From contig NZ_OZ253573.1 in the NCBI RefSeq assembly GCF_965262965.1, positions 3,658,001-3,722,000 of the forward strand: a stretch of 64,000 nt of DNA. Direction: 5' to 3'. The notes under the pieces are model-generated. The model saw nothing but the letters and a program-made list of their open reading frames with translations. It was not told where the DNA came from and ran no database searches. The DNA comes from Poriferisodalis sp965262965. GTDB lineage: Bacteria; Actinomycetota; Acidimicrobiia; Acidimicrobiales; Poriferisodalaceae. Every line of letters starts with the position of its first letter. Within the stretch, counting starts at the first letter, position 1. The translations under genes were made by a program, and so were the position numbers. Of this stretch, positions 17,026 to 24,947 are shown piece after piece.

Positions 17026-17108
17026 GAGCAGGATGAACTCGCGCTCGCCGACGCTGCCGCGCGACCGCGGGGTTTCGGCTGGAGCGCCGGAGGACGATGG
17101 CGTCGAGC

Positions 17109-17615
17109 TCAGGCGCGAGCCTGCTCGTCAGTGACGATCGGGGGTTCGGTTGACCAGGGGAAGTTAATCCAGCGGTCGGTGTGGCGCCAAACCCAGTCGC
17201 AGTCGACCGTGGACCACGGCTTCTCGTACAGAACGGCGGTGCGGACGCTGCGCACCCGCGGCAGGCAGAAGTCGTAGACCATCTTGAGGGTGTGGCCGGT
17301 GTCGGCCACGTCGTCGGCGATGAGGATGTCCGAGTCGCGGTGGTCGACGAGATCGGGCGTGGGCGGCAGCATGATCGGCACTTCGAGACGCTCGTCGACG
17401 CCGGTGTAGTACTCGCAGTTCATGACGTAGATGTTCTTGACCGACAGCACGTAGCCCAGCGACCCAGCGCAGAACAAACCGCCCCGGGCAATAGCCAAGA
17501 TCATCTCGGGCCGGTAGCCGTCGTCGGCAATCGCCTGCGCCAGCTCGCGCACGGCCACCCCGTACCCGCGCCAGTCCATCACTTCCCGCTCTTCCGCGTC
17601 CGTCGCCTCGCTCAC
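17109..17615 (-). CDS. phosphoribosyltransferase family protein
   Basis: A 168-residue type I phosphoribosyltransferase. The PRPP-binding loop is ILIADDVADTGHTL, and an upstream PPi-loop-like AIARGGLFCAG is present. This layout matches purine salvage enzymes (xanthine/hypoxanthine-guanine PRTs). I chose GTG 17615 because GGGAGG sits just upstream; the longer open frame has no ribosome site. The C-terminus (WRHTDRWINFPWS) is as in Gpt-like proteins. Likely role: conversion of a purine base to its nucleotide in the cytosol. Confidence 0.88.
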   Translation of the reverse strand: MSEATDAEEREVMDWRGYGVAVRELAQAIADDGYRPEMILAIARGGLFCAGSLGYVLSVKNIYVMNCEYYTGVDERLEVPIMLPPTPDLVDHRDSDILIADDVADTGHTLKMVYDFCLPRVRSVRTAVLYEKPWSTVDCDWVWRHTDRWINFPWSTEPPIVTDEQARA

Positions 17616-17839
17616 GCGCCCTCCCAGGCTGTCGCCACTGTCGTGTCCGCACGCTAGGCGCGCTCCGCCCACGCATACACGACTGAGCCATCCCGTACAC
17701 ACCCAGAGGCAGGCATACGCTGTCGAACGTGTCGGACAGTGGCCGGGAACTTCGAGTACCCCGCACAAGCGACGACTGCGTCGCCGTACGGAACTGCCGT
17801 TGGCACGAGCGCGAACGCTTTCGGAGTCCGGCTCGTTAG

Positions 17840-19207
17840 ATGGCTGAATCGCACCGCAGCATCACTGAAGAGGAGTTGAGCGCGCGCCTGTCGGATGAGC
17901 TTCAGTCGCTCGGACGGGCAGGGTTGTCGGAGGACGAGGCGTTCCTGGTTGCCGTCAGGCGGCTGGCTCTGAGTGATCCGGAGGTTCGGTCGTTCGCGAG
18001 AGAGCATTTCGCCGGACTGTGGGATGATTCCGAGCCCGAATCCTCAACGGAAGTCGCTGAATCTGAGATCGCAGTTGCATCACTAGCCCCCGACGGCGTG
18101 GTACCCGCTCGTCGAGGTCGCGGCCGGCAAGACATCTGGGTCATGGCTTGTTTTGCGGTCGCAGCTGCGGTAGCAGTCAGGGTCCCAGTGTTGTTCGGCT
18201 TGGAACTCGGTGACGGCGAAGACGGCAGCTTCTACGGCCGCAACCTGGGAGTGCTGGTGCTGCCCGCCCTGGCCGGATGGTTCGCCTGGCGTCAGCGCCC
18301 CCCGAGATGGGTCTATGTGGTGCTCGCAGGGGTGTTCGGGGCAACCACCGTGGTCATGAACTCATACCCGTTCAGCTCAGACCGAGGCACCCCGGTGACC
18401 GAGGTGCTTGCGGTGTTCCACCTGTTGGTGCTGCTCTGGCTTGTCGTCGGGCTCGCCTATCTCGGCAAAGACTGGCGCTCGCCAAGCCGCAGGAACGACT
18501 ACGTGCGCTTCAGCGGCGAGTGGGTCGTGTACTACGTCTTGATCGCATTGGGCGGCGGCGTGTTCTTGGGACTGGCCGCTGGCGCATTCATAGCGATCGG
18601 CTTCTATCCCGGCACGGCCCTCCAGTGGGCAGCCACCGCTGGCGCTGCTGGAGCGGTGGTTGTCACTGCGTGGCTCGTCGAAGTGTGGCAGGGCGCGGTC
18701 TCGAGGATCTCGTCGATGCTGGCGTTCATCTTCACGCCGCTGTTCGCGGTGATGCTGGTCGTGTTCCTGATCGCCCTGCCGGCCAGCGGTCAGAGCATCC
18801 AAGGCGATCGCGAGGTCCTCATCACGTTCAACGTGATCCTCGGGCTCGTCGTCGGCCTGCTGTTGTTCTCCGCCGCCGCTCGGCGCGCTGATGCCCGGTT
18901 AGGCCTGTTCGACGCCGCTTCGGGAGTGCTCGCGGCGGCGGGGCTTGCCACCAACGTGATCACGTTCATCGCCATTCTCGGGCGGATTGCGGACTATGGA
19001 TGGAGCCCAAATCGAACCGCCATCGCTGGCGTCAATGCCATCTTGTTGGTGAATCTGGCCGGAAGCGTGTGGCTGTACATCGCGCTGTGGCGCCGGCAGC
19101 GATCGTTCGCCGACATCGTGCGCTGGCAGACGGCCCACTTCGGCGTCTACGCCGCATGGGCGGCAGTGGTCGTAGTGGCCTTCCCGCCGATCTTCGACTT
19201 CGCGTAA
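17840..19207 (+). CDS. DUF4153-like polytopic membrane protein with permease-prefix domain
   Basis: A 455-residue protein. Residues 1-60 form an alpha-helical domain (TEEELSARLSDELQSLG, LSEDEAFLVAVRRL) like the permease-prefix/HAAS domain of PadR-linked membrane proteins. An acidic linker follows, then about 12 hydrophobic segments. The RIADYGWSPNRTAIAG stretch near the end matches a conserved motif of DUF4153 proteins. No catalytic residues are evident. No padR gene is adjacent, which is unusual for the prefix domain. It is probably a signalling or transport-related membrane protein. Confidence 0.7.
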   Translation: MAESHRSITEEELSARLSDELQSLGRAGLSEDEAFLVAVRRLALSDPEVRSFAREHFAGLWDDSEPESSTEVAESEIAVASLAPDGVVPARRGRGRQDIWVMACFAVAAAVAVRVPVLFGLELGDGEDGSFYGRNLGVLVLPALAGWFAWRQRPPRWVYVVLAGVFGATTVVMNSYPFSSDRGTPVTEVLAVFHLLVLLWLVVGLAYLGKDWRSPSRRNDYVRFSGEWVVYYVLIALGGGVFLGLAAGAFIAIGFYPGTALQWAATAGAAGAVVVTAWLVEVWQGAVSRISSMLAFIFTPLFAVMLVVFLIALPASGQSIQGDREVLITFNVILGLVVGLLLFSAAARRADARLGLFDAASGVLAAAGLATNVITFIAILGRIADYGWSPNRTAIAGVNAILLVNLAGSVWLYIALWRRQRSFADIVRWQTAHFGVYAAWAAVVVVAFPPIFDFA

Positions 19208-19340
19208 GCCGCGTCGGTTCACCTGAGCTTGTGTGCGCGTCGTCCTGTCGTGCTGGTGCCGTGGCCATCTCGGCTGTGACCCAGTAGACGAGCGAGGCGA
19301 CCACATGCGCTTGGTACAAGGCCGCCCCCAATGCTGGCGC

Positions 19341-19346
19341 TACGGT
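19341..19346 (+). promoter_or_regulatory. -10 box for leaderless HNH gene
   Basis: TACGGT seven bases before GTG 19354 without a ribosome-binding site; a leaderless transcript is likely. Confidence 0.45.
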
Positions 19347-19353
19347 CGCTTGG

Positions 19354-20514
19354 GTGAGTTCTTCAACACCCGAACGGTCAGCGCGTTTGGACCCGATACC
19401 GGGAATCTTGGAGATACTCGACCGTGCTGCGATGACGGGCACCAACAAGCTCGGGCTGTTGCTCACACTCATCGATCTGGCACCCGCACTCGAAGGCGAT
19501 GCGCCAAGCGTCACTCAGACTCGGATTGCACAGCGCTACCTGGAGATTCACTGGGAGCACGCCCGCCCGTACCCCTACGGCGGCAGAACAGTCACTCTGC
19601 GTCAGAGCTCGGCACGCAAGAGGCGCAGCGACGGCACCGTCGCCGATGACACAACTGTCATGCAGGAGATCCATGGGCTCAGGGAGCTGCTGGAATGCGG
19701 TGACTGTGGCGATCTCCGGGAAAAGCCACTCGAGATCGTCGAGCGAAGGTTGGACGGCACCGACCTGCAATCCGAATGGAAGGAGGCGTACGAAACGGCG
19801 CTCGCAAAGGTCCGAGCAAACCTGTTGAGAAATCCGGTACGACTGCTTCAGCGACTTCCGGGAGACCCCGAACCGTTCTTGTATGACGTGACAAGTGACA
19901 AGTCAGCGCTCACATTTCTTCCAGGTGTTGCTCGGAGCCTCACACGATTCGCAGGTGTGCTCCGTCCGTTGATTGAGTTCAGATTCGCCCAGGCGGTCAT
20001 GAGGATCAACCGCGAGACGCTCCAGTTGCCGATCGACGATGTCTATTCCCACCTGTTCGGCCGCGACCGAATCATGCCGTCGCCGAAGATGCGTCAGGGT
20101 CTCGTCGAGATCCAACGGGGACAATGCATCTTTACGGACATTCGGTTGCCAAAGGCCGGCGGTTCCTTGGACCATGTGGTGCCATGGTCACGGGCACGTC
20201 TATCTCAAATAGAGAACTTTGTCATGACCACGCCGAGCGTCAACAGCAGCAAGTCTGACTCGCTACTCGCACCCGCTGCGATGGAGCGATGGTTCCAGCA
20301 CATCGACACGAATTCCGGGGAACTCCAAGAGTGTGCTGACGAGCACGGTTGGCTGACAGATTTTGACAGTGTCCGTCGCGTGGCGCTCCACATCTATAGG
20401 GCACTCGACGCGTCGACCGGCGTCTGGGACTTCGAGTACGGAATTCAGCTACTCGGAGTCGACGGCAAACGCGCGGTGCTCGAACTACTCAGTAGCCCCG
20501 CATCGTCGACCTGA
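19354..20514 (+). CDS. HNH endonuclease domain protein, possible solitary defence nuclease
   Basis: A 386-residue protein. The N-terminal half is helical (DPIPGILEILDRAAMTGTNKL, then QTRIAQRYLEIHWEHARPYP) and unrecognised. The C-terminal half holds an HNH fold: GQCIFTDIRL (one Cys of a degenerate zinc knuckle), SLDHVVPWSR with Asp273-His274, ENFV with Asn288, and VNSSKSDSL with Asn297 and Lys300. The layout resembles the HNH nucleases of standalone restriction-like proteins. It is flanked by housekeeping genes and has its own leaderless promoter. Codon use looks slightly less GC-biased than that of its neighbours, hinting at transfer. Function is inferred. Confidence 0.75.
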   Translation: MSSSTPERSARLDPIPGILEILDRAAMTGTNKLGLLLTLIDLAPALEGDAPSVTQTRIAQRYLEIHWEHARPYPYGGRTVTLRQSSARKRRSDGTVADDTTVMQEIHGLRELLECGDCGDLREKPLEIVERRLDGTDLQSEWKEAYETALAKVRANLLRNPVRLLQRLPGDPEPFLYDVTSDKSALTFLPGVARSLTRFAGVLRPLIEFRFAQAVMRINRETLQLPIDDVYSHLFGRDRIMPSPKMRQGLVEIQRGQCIFTDIRLPKAGGSLDHVVPWSRARLSQIENFVMTTPSVNSSKSDSLLAPAAMERWFQHIDTNSGELQECADEHGWLTDFDSVRRVALHIYRALDASTGVWDFEYGIQLLGVDGKRAVLELLSSPASST

Positions 20515-20666
20515 TGATGGCGGGCTGGCAGTAGTTGCCCTGTTCGTCGGCCGCCTCGCATGCCTGGCCTGACGTACCCGCCCGGGGAGATCGTCTCCTT
20601 GTGCGGTAGCTACTGTGGCGCCGTCGCCGGACTGGCAACGGCAAGACCCCAGAAGTGAGGAAACCC

Positions 20667-21308
20667 ATGGAACTAGGCGAAGCAGCACTCACGTCGATGA
20701 CGACTCGGTATTACACCGACGACCCGGTGTCCGATGAGACGCTGGAGCAGGCGTTCGACTATGCCCGACACGCACCCCAGGGCGGCAACCGCCAGCCGGT
20801 GCGGTTCATCGTCGTGCGAGATGACGACAAGAAGCGGCAACTGCAGGAGTGGTACCTGGAACCGTGGAAGGCGTACCTGGGGCTGGCTCGTTCCGGCGAC
20901 ATCGAGATTGTCGGAGACAAGGCGAAGCGCCTGCTCGACAGCGCCGACTACTTCGCCGAGCACTTCGCAGAGGTGCCGGCCATCGTCGTGGCATGCGGCT
21001 ACATCGACGGGGTGCATCCCACCGACACCGAGCTGGGCCGCCTGAGCATCGTGGGCGGCGGCTCGATCTACCCCGCAGTGCAGAACTTCCTGCTCGGCTG
21101 CCGCGAGGCCGGCCTTGGCACGGCGCTCACCACGCTGCTGTGCATGTACGAGCCGCAGGTCGCCGAGATGCTGAACATCCCCGAGGGCGTGGCCACCGCA
21201 GCTCACATCGCCGTCGGCTACCGGTCCACGCCGTTCCCCCGCAAGCTCGACCGCCTGCCGCTCTCAGAGGTCGTCTTCAACGAGACCTGGGGTGACTCCA
21301 CCTACTAG
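20667..21308 (+). CDS. nitroreductase family FMN oxidoreductase
   Basis: A 213-residue nitroreductase-fold protein. Start ATG 20667 follows GAGGAAACCC. N-terminal TRYYTDDPVSDETLEQ and RHAPQGGNRQPVRFIVV (FMN-binding Arg/Ser-Asn region) are conserved. The central GSIYPAVQNFLLGCREAGLGTALTTL and the C-terminal HIAVGYR complete the dimer-interface FMN site. Members reduce nitro groups, quinones or ring double bonds with NAD(P)H. No operon partner is close. Confidence 0.9.
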   Translation: MELGEAALTSMTTRYYTDDPVSDETLEQAFDYARHAPQGGNRQPVRFIVVRDDDKKRQLQEWYLEPWKAYLGLARSGDIEIVGDKAKRLLDSADYFAEHFAEVPAIVVACGYIDGVHPTDTELGRLSIVGGGSIYPAVQNFLLGCREAGLGTALTTLLCMYEPQVAEMLNIPEGVATAAHIAVGYRSTPFPRKLDRLPLSEVVFNETWGDSTY

Positions 21309-21419
21309 CCCGTTCCCCAGCAGCCTCGTGTGCCGCCAGCGCGAAAATCACTAGAAATAGGTGAAACGGCGCATTAGGACTGGCACATGCCACGCGCCAA
21401 TGCACTAGCCGCAAGTAGT

Positions 21420-21451
21420 GTTTCCTTACTTCTTGAAAATGGTAAGGAAAC
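21420..21451. promoter_or_regulatory. 10-bp inverted repeat overlapping the antitoxin ribosome site
   Basis: GTTTCCTTAC (21420-21429) and GTAAGGAAAC (21442-21451) form a perfect inverted repeat with a 12-base AT-rich spacer. The right arm contains the AAGGA ribosome site for ATG 21456. It could be the operator of the AbrB/VapC pair or an mRNA hairpin that masks the ribosome site. Confidence 0.6.
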
Positions 21452-21455
21452 CGAC

Positions 21456-21719
21456 ATGCAAATCATGGCGCGGGTTACCTCCAAGGGGCAGGTGACCATT
21501 CCCAAGAGAGTCCGCGACGCGCTGGGAATCAATCCGGGCGATGCCGTGTTGTTCAGGATCGAGTCTGAACGGGCGGTCATGCAGCGCATCCCCGATCTCA
21601 TCGAACTCGCAGGAAGCGTGGAGGTACCCCCGGAGAAGCGCGACATACCGTGGGAAGAAGTGCTTGCACAGGCCCATGAAGCCTGGGCACGCGAGGCAAT
21701 GGATATCGACGAGTCGTGA
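21456..21719 (+). CDS. vapB: AbrB/MazE-fold antitoxin (VapB)
   Basis: An 87-residue swapped-hairpin AbrB-type DNA-binding antitoxin. The diagnostic ARVTSKGQVTIPKRVRDALGINPGDAVLF begins at residue 5, and the acidic C-terminal helix (WEEVLAQAHEAWAREAMDIDES) should contact the toxin. ATG 21456 follows AAGGAAACCGAC; ATG 21465 is an alternative. The gene overlaps the downstream PIN toxin (GTGA). The inverted repeat overlapping its ribosome site is the obvious candidate for autoregulation. Confidence 0.88.
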   Translation: MQIMARVTSKGQVTIPKRVRDALGINPGDAVLFRIESERAVMQRIPDLIELAGSVEVPPEKRDIPWEEVLAQAHEAWAREAMDIDES

Positions 21720-22108
21720 CGGCGTTCGTCGACACCAACGTCCTCGTTCGTCAGCTCACAGGGAGCCCGCCTGAGTCCGCAGCCGCATCTGCACGGCTGC
21801 TGGCCTCTGGAGAGACACTGCTGCTGCCGGATTTGATTCTGGCCGAAACGATCTTTGTGCTCCAGTCGTTCTATGCAATGCCGCGTGCACGCGTGGCCGA
21901 GTTGACTCGAGGTGTGTTGGCCACGGGTGCGCTTCAGGTAGAAGATCCCGCGGTGCTGTTTCGCTCCATCGAGATCTACGAGACATACCGTCTGGCATTC
22001 GCAGATGCCTACCTCGTGGCTTCGGCAGAGGAATCCGGCATTGGCAGAATTGCTTCATTCGATCGCGGTATCGACCGGGTGCCCACCGTCGAGCGAGTCG
22101 AGCCGTAG
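21716..22108 (+). CDS. vapC: PIN-domain toxin (VapC)
   Basis: A 130-residue PIN ribonuclease. Acidic residues expected for the Mg site are present: Asp in AFVDTNVL, Glu in ILAETIFVL, Asp in AFADAYLVA, and Asp in IASFDRGIDRV. The reading frame is intact. It starts at GTG 21716, overlapping the antitoxin stop. VapC toxins cleave tRNA or rRNA at defined sites; the target here is unknown. Confidence 0.88.
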   Translation: MTAFVDTNVLVRQLTGSPPESAAASARLLASGETLLLPDLILAETIFVLQSFYAMPRARVAELTRGVLATGALQVEDPAVLFRSIEIYETYRLAFADAYLVASAEESGIGRIASFDRGIDRVPTVERVEP

Positions 22109-22232
22109 AACCCAACCGAGTCGAGACACGAGACAACAGCGCCGTCGGTCGATGGGCGGGCCAGTGGAAGCTCTAGCGTTCTCGTCGGCCGGCGACGAGA
22201 CGCGCATTGGGGCCCGAGAAGGGGAGTGCGAC

Positions 22233-23039
22233 ATGGCGATGACCGACCAGCAGCGGCGGGAAGCAGCTGCGGCGTTGCTGCATGCCGAGAACACCCGCGA
22301 GTGGATCGATCCGATCACCGACACCTACCCGGGTGCCGACAACGAAGACGCCTACGCCATCGGCCAGTACGTTACCGACGCCAAAGTCGCGGCCGGTCGG
22401 GTCATCAAGGGTTACAAGGTGGGCCTCACATCAAAGGCCATGCGTTCGACCTCCGGCGCCACCGAGCCCGACTACGGAACGCTGTTCGACGACTGGTTCC
22501 TTGACGAGGGCTCCGTCGTGCCCGCGTCGATCCTGAATGTGCCGCTGGTGGAGATCGAGATCGTCTTCGTGCTCAAGTCCGACCTCGGCGGCCCGGACAC
22601 CAACGCCATCGACGTGATGCGCGCCACCGACTTCATCCTGCCCGCCATCGAGGTGGTGGACCGGCGTTACAACCGCCGCAGCACCCAGGCCGGCGTGGTC
22701 GACAGCATCGCCGACGCTGCCTCGTGCGGTTTCATCATCGTGGGCGGTCGCCCGACCGAGCTCACCGACATCGACATCCGGCACATCGGCGGCGCGCTGT
22801 ACCTCAACGGCGACCTCGAAGAGTCCGGCACCGCGGCGGCCGTCATGGGCAACCCGCTCAACTCGGTGGCCTGGCTGGCTCGCAAGCTCGACGAGTTCGG
22901 CGTCACGATGTCAGCCGGTCACGCGATCTTGTCGGGCTCGTTCATCCGAGCCCGAACGATCCGCCCCGGCGACGCCGTCGTCGCCGACTTCGGCCCCCTC
23001 GGCCAGATCAGCTTCGGAGTAGGGCAGCCCGAAGCCTGA
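22233..23039 (+). CDS. 2-keto-4-pentenoate hydratase family protein
   Basis: A 268-residue member of the 2-hydroxypentadienoate/2-oxohept-3-ene-dioate hydratase family (HpaH/MhpD-like), which adds water to an enol from meta-cleavage or related pathways. ATG 22233 follows GGGGAGTGCGAC. Characteristic stretches are GYKVGLTSKAMR, PLVEIEIVFVLKSDL (metal-binding Glu residues), DFILPAIEVVDRR and the C-terminal AGHAILSGSFIRA with GDAVVADFGPLGQISF. It converges on the RidA gene, with which it probably shares a pathway. Confidence 0.9.
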   Translation: MAMTDQQRREAAAALLHAENTREWIDPITDTYPGADNEDAYAIGQYVTDAKVAAGRVIKGYKVGLTSKAMRSTSGATEPDYGTLFDDWFLDEGSVVPASILNVPLVEIEIVFVLKSDLGGPDTNAIDVMRATDFILPAIEVVDRRYNRRSTQAGVVDSIADAASCGFIIVGGRPTELTDIDIRHIGGALYLNGDLEESGTAAAVMGNPLNSVAWLARKLDEFGVTMSAGHAILSGSFIRARTIRPGDAVVADFGPLGQISFGVGQPEA

Positions 23040-23068
23040 GACTCAGCGGCTTCGGAGAACCCGAAGCC
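23029..23068. terminator. three-segment hairpin between convergent genes
   Basis: GGCTTCGG (23048-23055) can pair with CCGAAGCC at 23061-23068 (5-base loop, terminator-like) or with the same CCGAAGCC at 23029-23036, which overlaps the hydratase 3' end. It sits between the convergent hydratase and RidA genes and may terminate in both directions. No T-tract is present. Confidence 0.55.
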
Positions 23069-23082
23069 CGAGGCTCGCCAGC

Positions 23083-23469
23083 TCAGTCCTCGACGTAGGC
23101 CATGAAGTCGCAGGAGATCTTGACGGGCCCGCTGCCTTCCACCTTCATGTTGTAACGGGACGGCCGCGAGTCCGGGTCGGGAAAGCGCTCTACCCACGGC
23201 CCGTTCAGCGCCGGGCGTGACGCCGCAGGATCGGTGACGTAGAACGTCATCTTCGCCATGTCGTCCCAGGTGGCACCGGCGCCGGTGAGCATCTGACCCA
23301 CATGTGTGAACAGGTTGTCGATCTGCTCCTCCAGGCTGTCGGGGACATCCCGCGACCCTGGATTGGTGGGCGGTGTGATGCTGGACACCACCAGCGGTCC
23401 GATCCGCGTCGCAGCGGGAATCGGGTTTGCGTGTTGGAAGCTCTCGATCTCAATCGACTTGCGTGCCAT
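23083..23469 (-). CDS. RidA/YjgF family protein
   Basis: A 128-residue Rid-family protein; relatives hydrolyse reactive enamine/imine intermediates or act in catabolic operons. ATG 23469 follows GAGGAGCAAG. Seen: IPAATRIGPLVVSSITPP, DSLEEQIDNLFTHVGQML, the AKMTFYVTD strand and the C-terminal ISCDFMAYVED. The classical catalytic Arg of RidA (in SRV-type motifs) is not in its usual context, so it fits a divergent Rid subgroup. It is the last gene of the TauD-DUF1330-RidA run. Confidence 0.85.
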   Translation of the reverse strand: MARKSIEIESFQHANPIPAATRIGPLVVSSITPPTNPGSRDVPDSLEEQIDNLFTHVGQMLTGAGATWDDMAKMTFYVTDPAASRPALNGPWVERFPDPDSRPSRYNMKVEGSGPVKISCDFMAYVED

Positions 23470-23513
23470 GGTTGCTTGCTCCTCGGTACTGGTTGCTTGG
23501 TCTGGCGGCCGGC

Positions 23514-23801
23514 TTAAGCGCCTTGGACGACGACCATCTGAAATTCGGCGGCACCAGCCCGGACATCGCGGGCGTGGCGGTACTTCTCGGAGTCGTAGAA
23601 CTCCTTCGCCGAGTCCATGTCGGGGAATTCCAATACGACGAGGCGCCGGTTCTCCTCGGGGCCCTCGAGGGTCACCGACTCGCCCCCGCGCACGATGAAT
23701 TTCCCGCCGCACTCGGCGACAGCGGCCGGCGACAGCGCCTTGTATTTCTCGTACTGGTCCGGATCGGTGACGTTGACCCGCGTGATGACGTATGCAGCCA
23801 C
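23514..23801 (-). CDS. DUF1330 domain protein
   Basis: A 95-residue ferredoxin-like alpha/beta dimer protein. YVITRVNVTDPDQYEKYKAL, RGGESVTLEGPEENRRLVVLEFPDMDSAKEFYDSEKY is the DUF1330 pattern. Members are small cytosolic proteins in catabolic operons with no fixed reaction. It lies between tauD-like and ridA-like genes with short gaps, so it is almost certainly co-transcribed with them. Confidence 0.9.
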   Translation of the reverse strand: MAAYVITRVNVTDPDQYEKYKALSPAAVAECGGKFIVRGGESVTLEGPEENRRLVVLEFPDMDSAKEFYDSEKYRHARDVRAGAAEFQMVVVQGA

Positions 23802-23860
23802 GATGTTCCTTTCGGTGCAGGTGCCGGACTTGCTCTGAAACCGGGTCGTCGCGTTGTCTG

Positions 23861-24784
23861 CTAACTGACCGAGTTCAGAATGGCGTCACGGCCGTGCTTG
23901 AACCCGGCGCTCTCCGGTGTGTGGTTGAGCGCAAGCTCGGACTCGACTTCGCCGGCGATGCGGGAATGCCACATCTTGCGCGGCTGGGACATGTCGAACG
24001 GCACGCCTTGATGCATGAGGCGACGGTTGTCCCAGATCACGGCCTCGCCCTCGGTCCACGCGTGCTGGTAGATGCGGGGCAGCTGGCAGGCCTCGCGGTT
24101 GAGCCGGTCCAGCAGGGCCACAGACTCGTCCGGGTCCATGCCGACAATGTCATGAGCGTGCCGGCCGATCAGCAGATTGGGTCGCCCGGTGTCGGGGTGA
24201 TACTTCACCAACGGCCGGACCGAGATGTCCAAGTCGTGGTAGCCGTACATGCCGTAGGTGCCGTCGTCCTTTATCTCCGGCAGCAAGCCCGCCCGGCCCT
24301 GGCTGTAGTAGAGCGAATGGTGCGTTTCCAGTGTGTGCACCAGCTCGCGGTCTTCGTCGGACAGGACCTCGTAGGCCGCCCGCATGTCGGCCCAGCCGGT
24401 GTCGGCGCCGCCTTTGGGCACCAGCTCGGCAGTGAACACAGCGCCCTTGGCCTGCAGCGGCATGTAGGTGCTGTCGTGATGCCAGCCCCAGTTGCCCTTG
24501 AGCGACTTGACCAATTCGTCGGCGGGTTCGTAGTGGACCTTGCCGTCCTTGCCGACGTTCGAGATGGGTGCCGCGTTGAATTCCAGATTGCCGAATCGTC
24601 GGGCAAACGCGTCCTGCTCGTCATTGGTCAGGAACTGACCCGAGAAGATCAGCAGTGCGTATTCCAACCACGTTTCGTGCAGTGCTGAGAAGGTGGCGTC
24701 GTCGATGGAGCGGAGCTCGATGTCGTGCACCCACGCTGCGAACGTGGCATCGACGGGTTCGATGTTGAGCGTGACAGCCGTCAT
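23861..24784 (-). CDS. TauD/TfdA family Fe(II)/2-oxoglutarate dioxygenase
   Basis: A 307-residue non-haem iron dioxygenase. The iron ligands are His102 and Asp104 in WHHDSTY plus a distal His in NRRLMHQGV; an Arg in MWHSRIAGE would bind 2-oxoglutarate. The YYSQGRAGLLPEIKDDGTY insert is as in alkylsulfatase/TfdA-like members. ATG 24784 was chosen; upstream in-frame codons are Arg/Pro-rich and unlikely. It heads an operon divergent from the enolase-superfamily gene, so both probably answer to the same 163-bp promoter region. Substrate unknown. Confidence 0.92.
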   Translation of the reverse strand: MTAVTLNIEPVDATFAAWVHDIELRSIDDATFSALHETWLEYALLIFSGQFLTNDEQDAFARRFGNLEFNAAPISNVGKDGKVHYEPADELVKSLKGNWGWHHDSTYMPLQAKGAVFTAELVPKGGADTGWADMRAAYEVLSDEDRELVHTLETHHSLYYSQGRAGLLPEIKDDGTYGMYGYHDLDISVRPLVKYHPDTGRPNLLIGRHAHDIVGMDPDESVALLDRLNREACQLPRIYQHAWTEGEAVIWDNRRLMHQGVPFDMSQPRKMWHSRIAGEVESELALNHTPESAGFKHGRDAILNSVS

Positions 24785-24947
24785 GGCCGGATCGTACCAC
24801 CGGGCCCAAAGTGGCTTCAGGGTGGCGACGGCGGGTGGCGACTCTGTCACCGCAGTCGACGGCGCGTCGACAATCTGGCGAGCGCGCAGCGGGCAGGCAA
24901 GACTCAGCCAGGGTGGCAACGCCCAGCAATACTCGAAGGAGCAGTCC

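Noticed and set aside
21309..21455. An in-frame upstream start for the AbrB antitoxin at 21387
   Set aside because: It would place the inverted repeat and the ribosome site inside coding sequence; ATG 21456 fits the family length.
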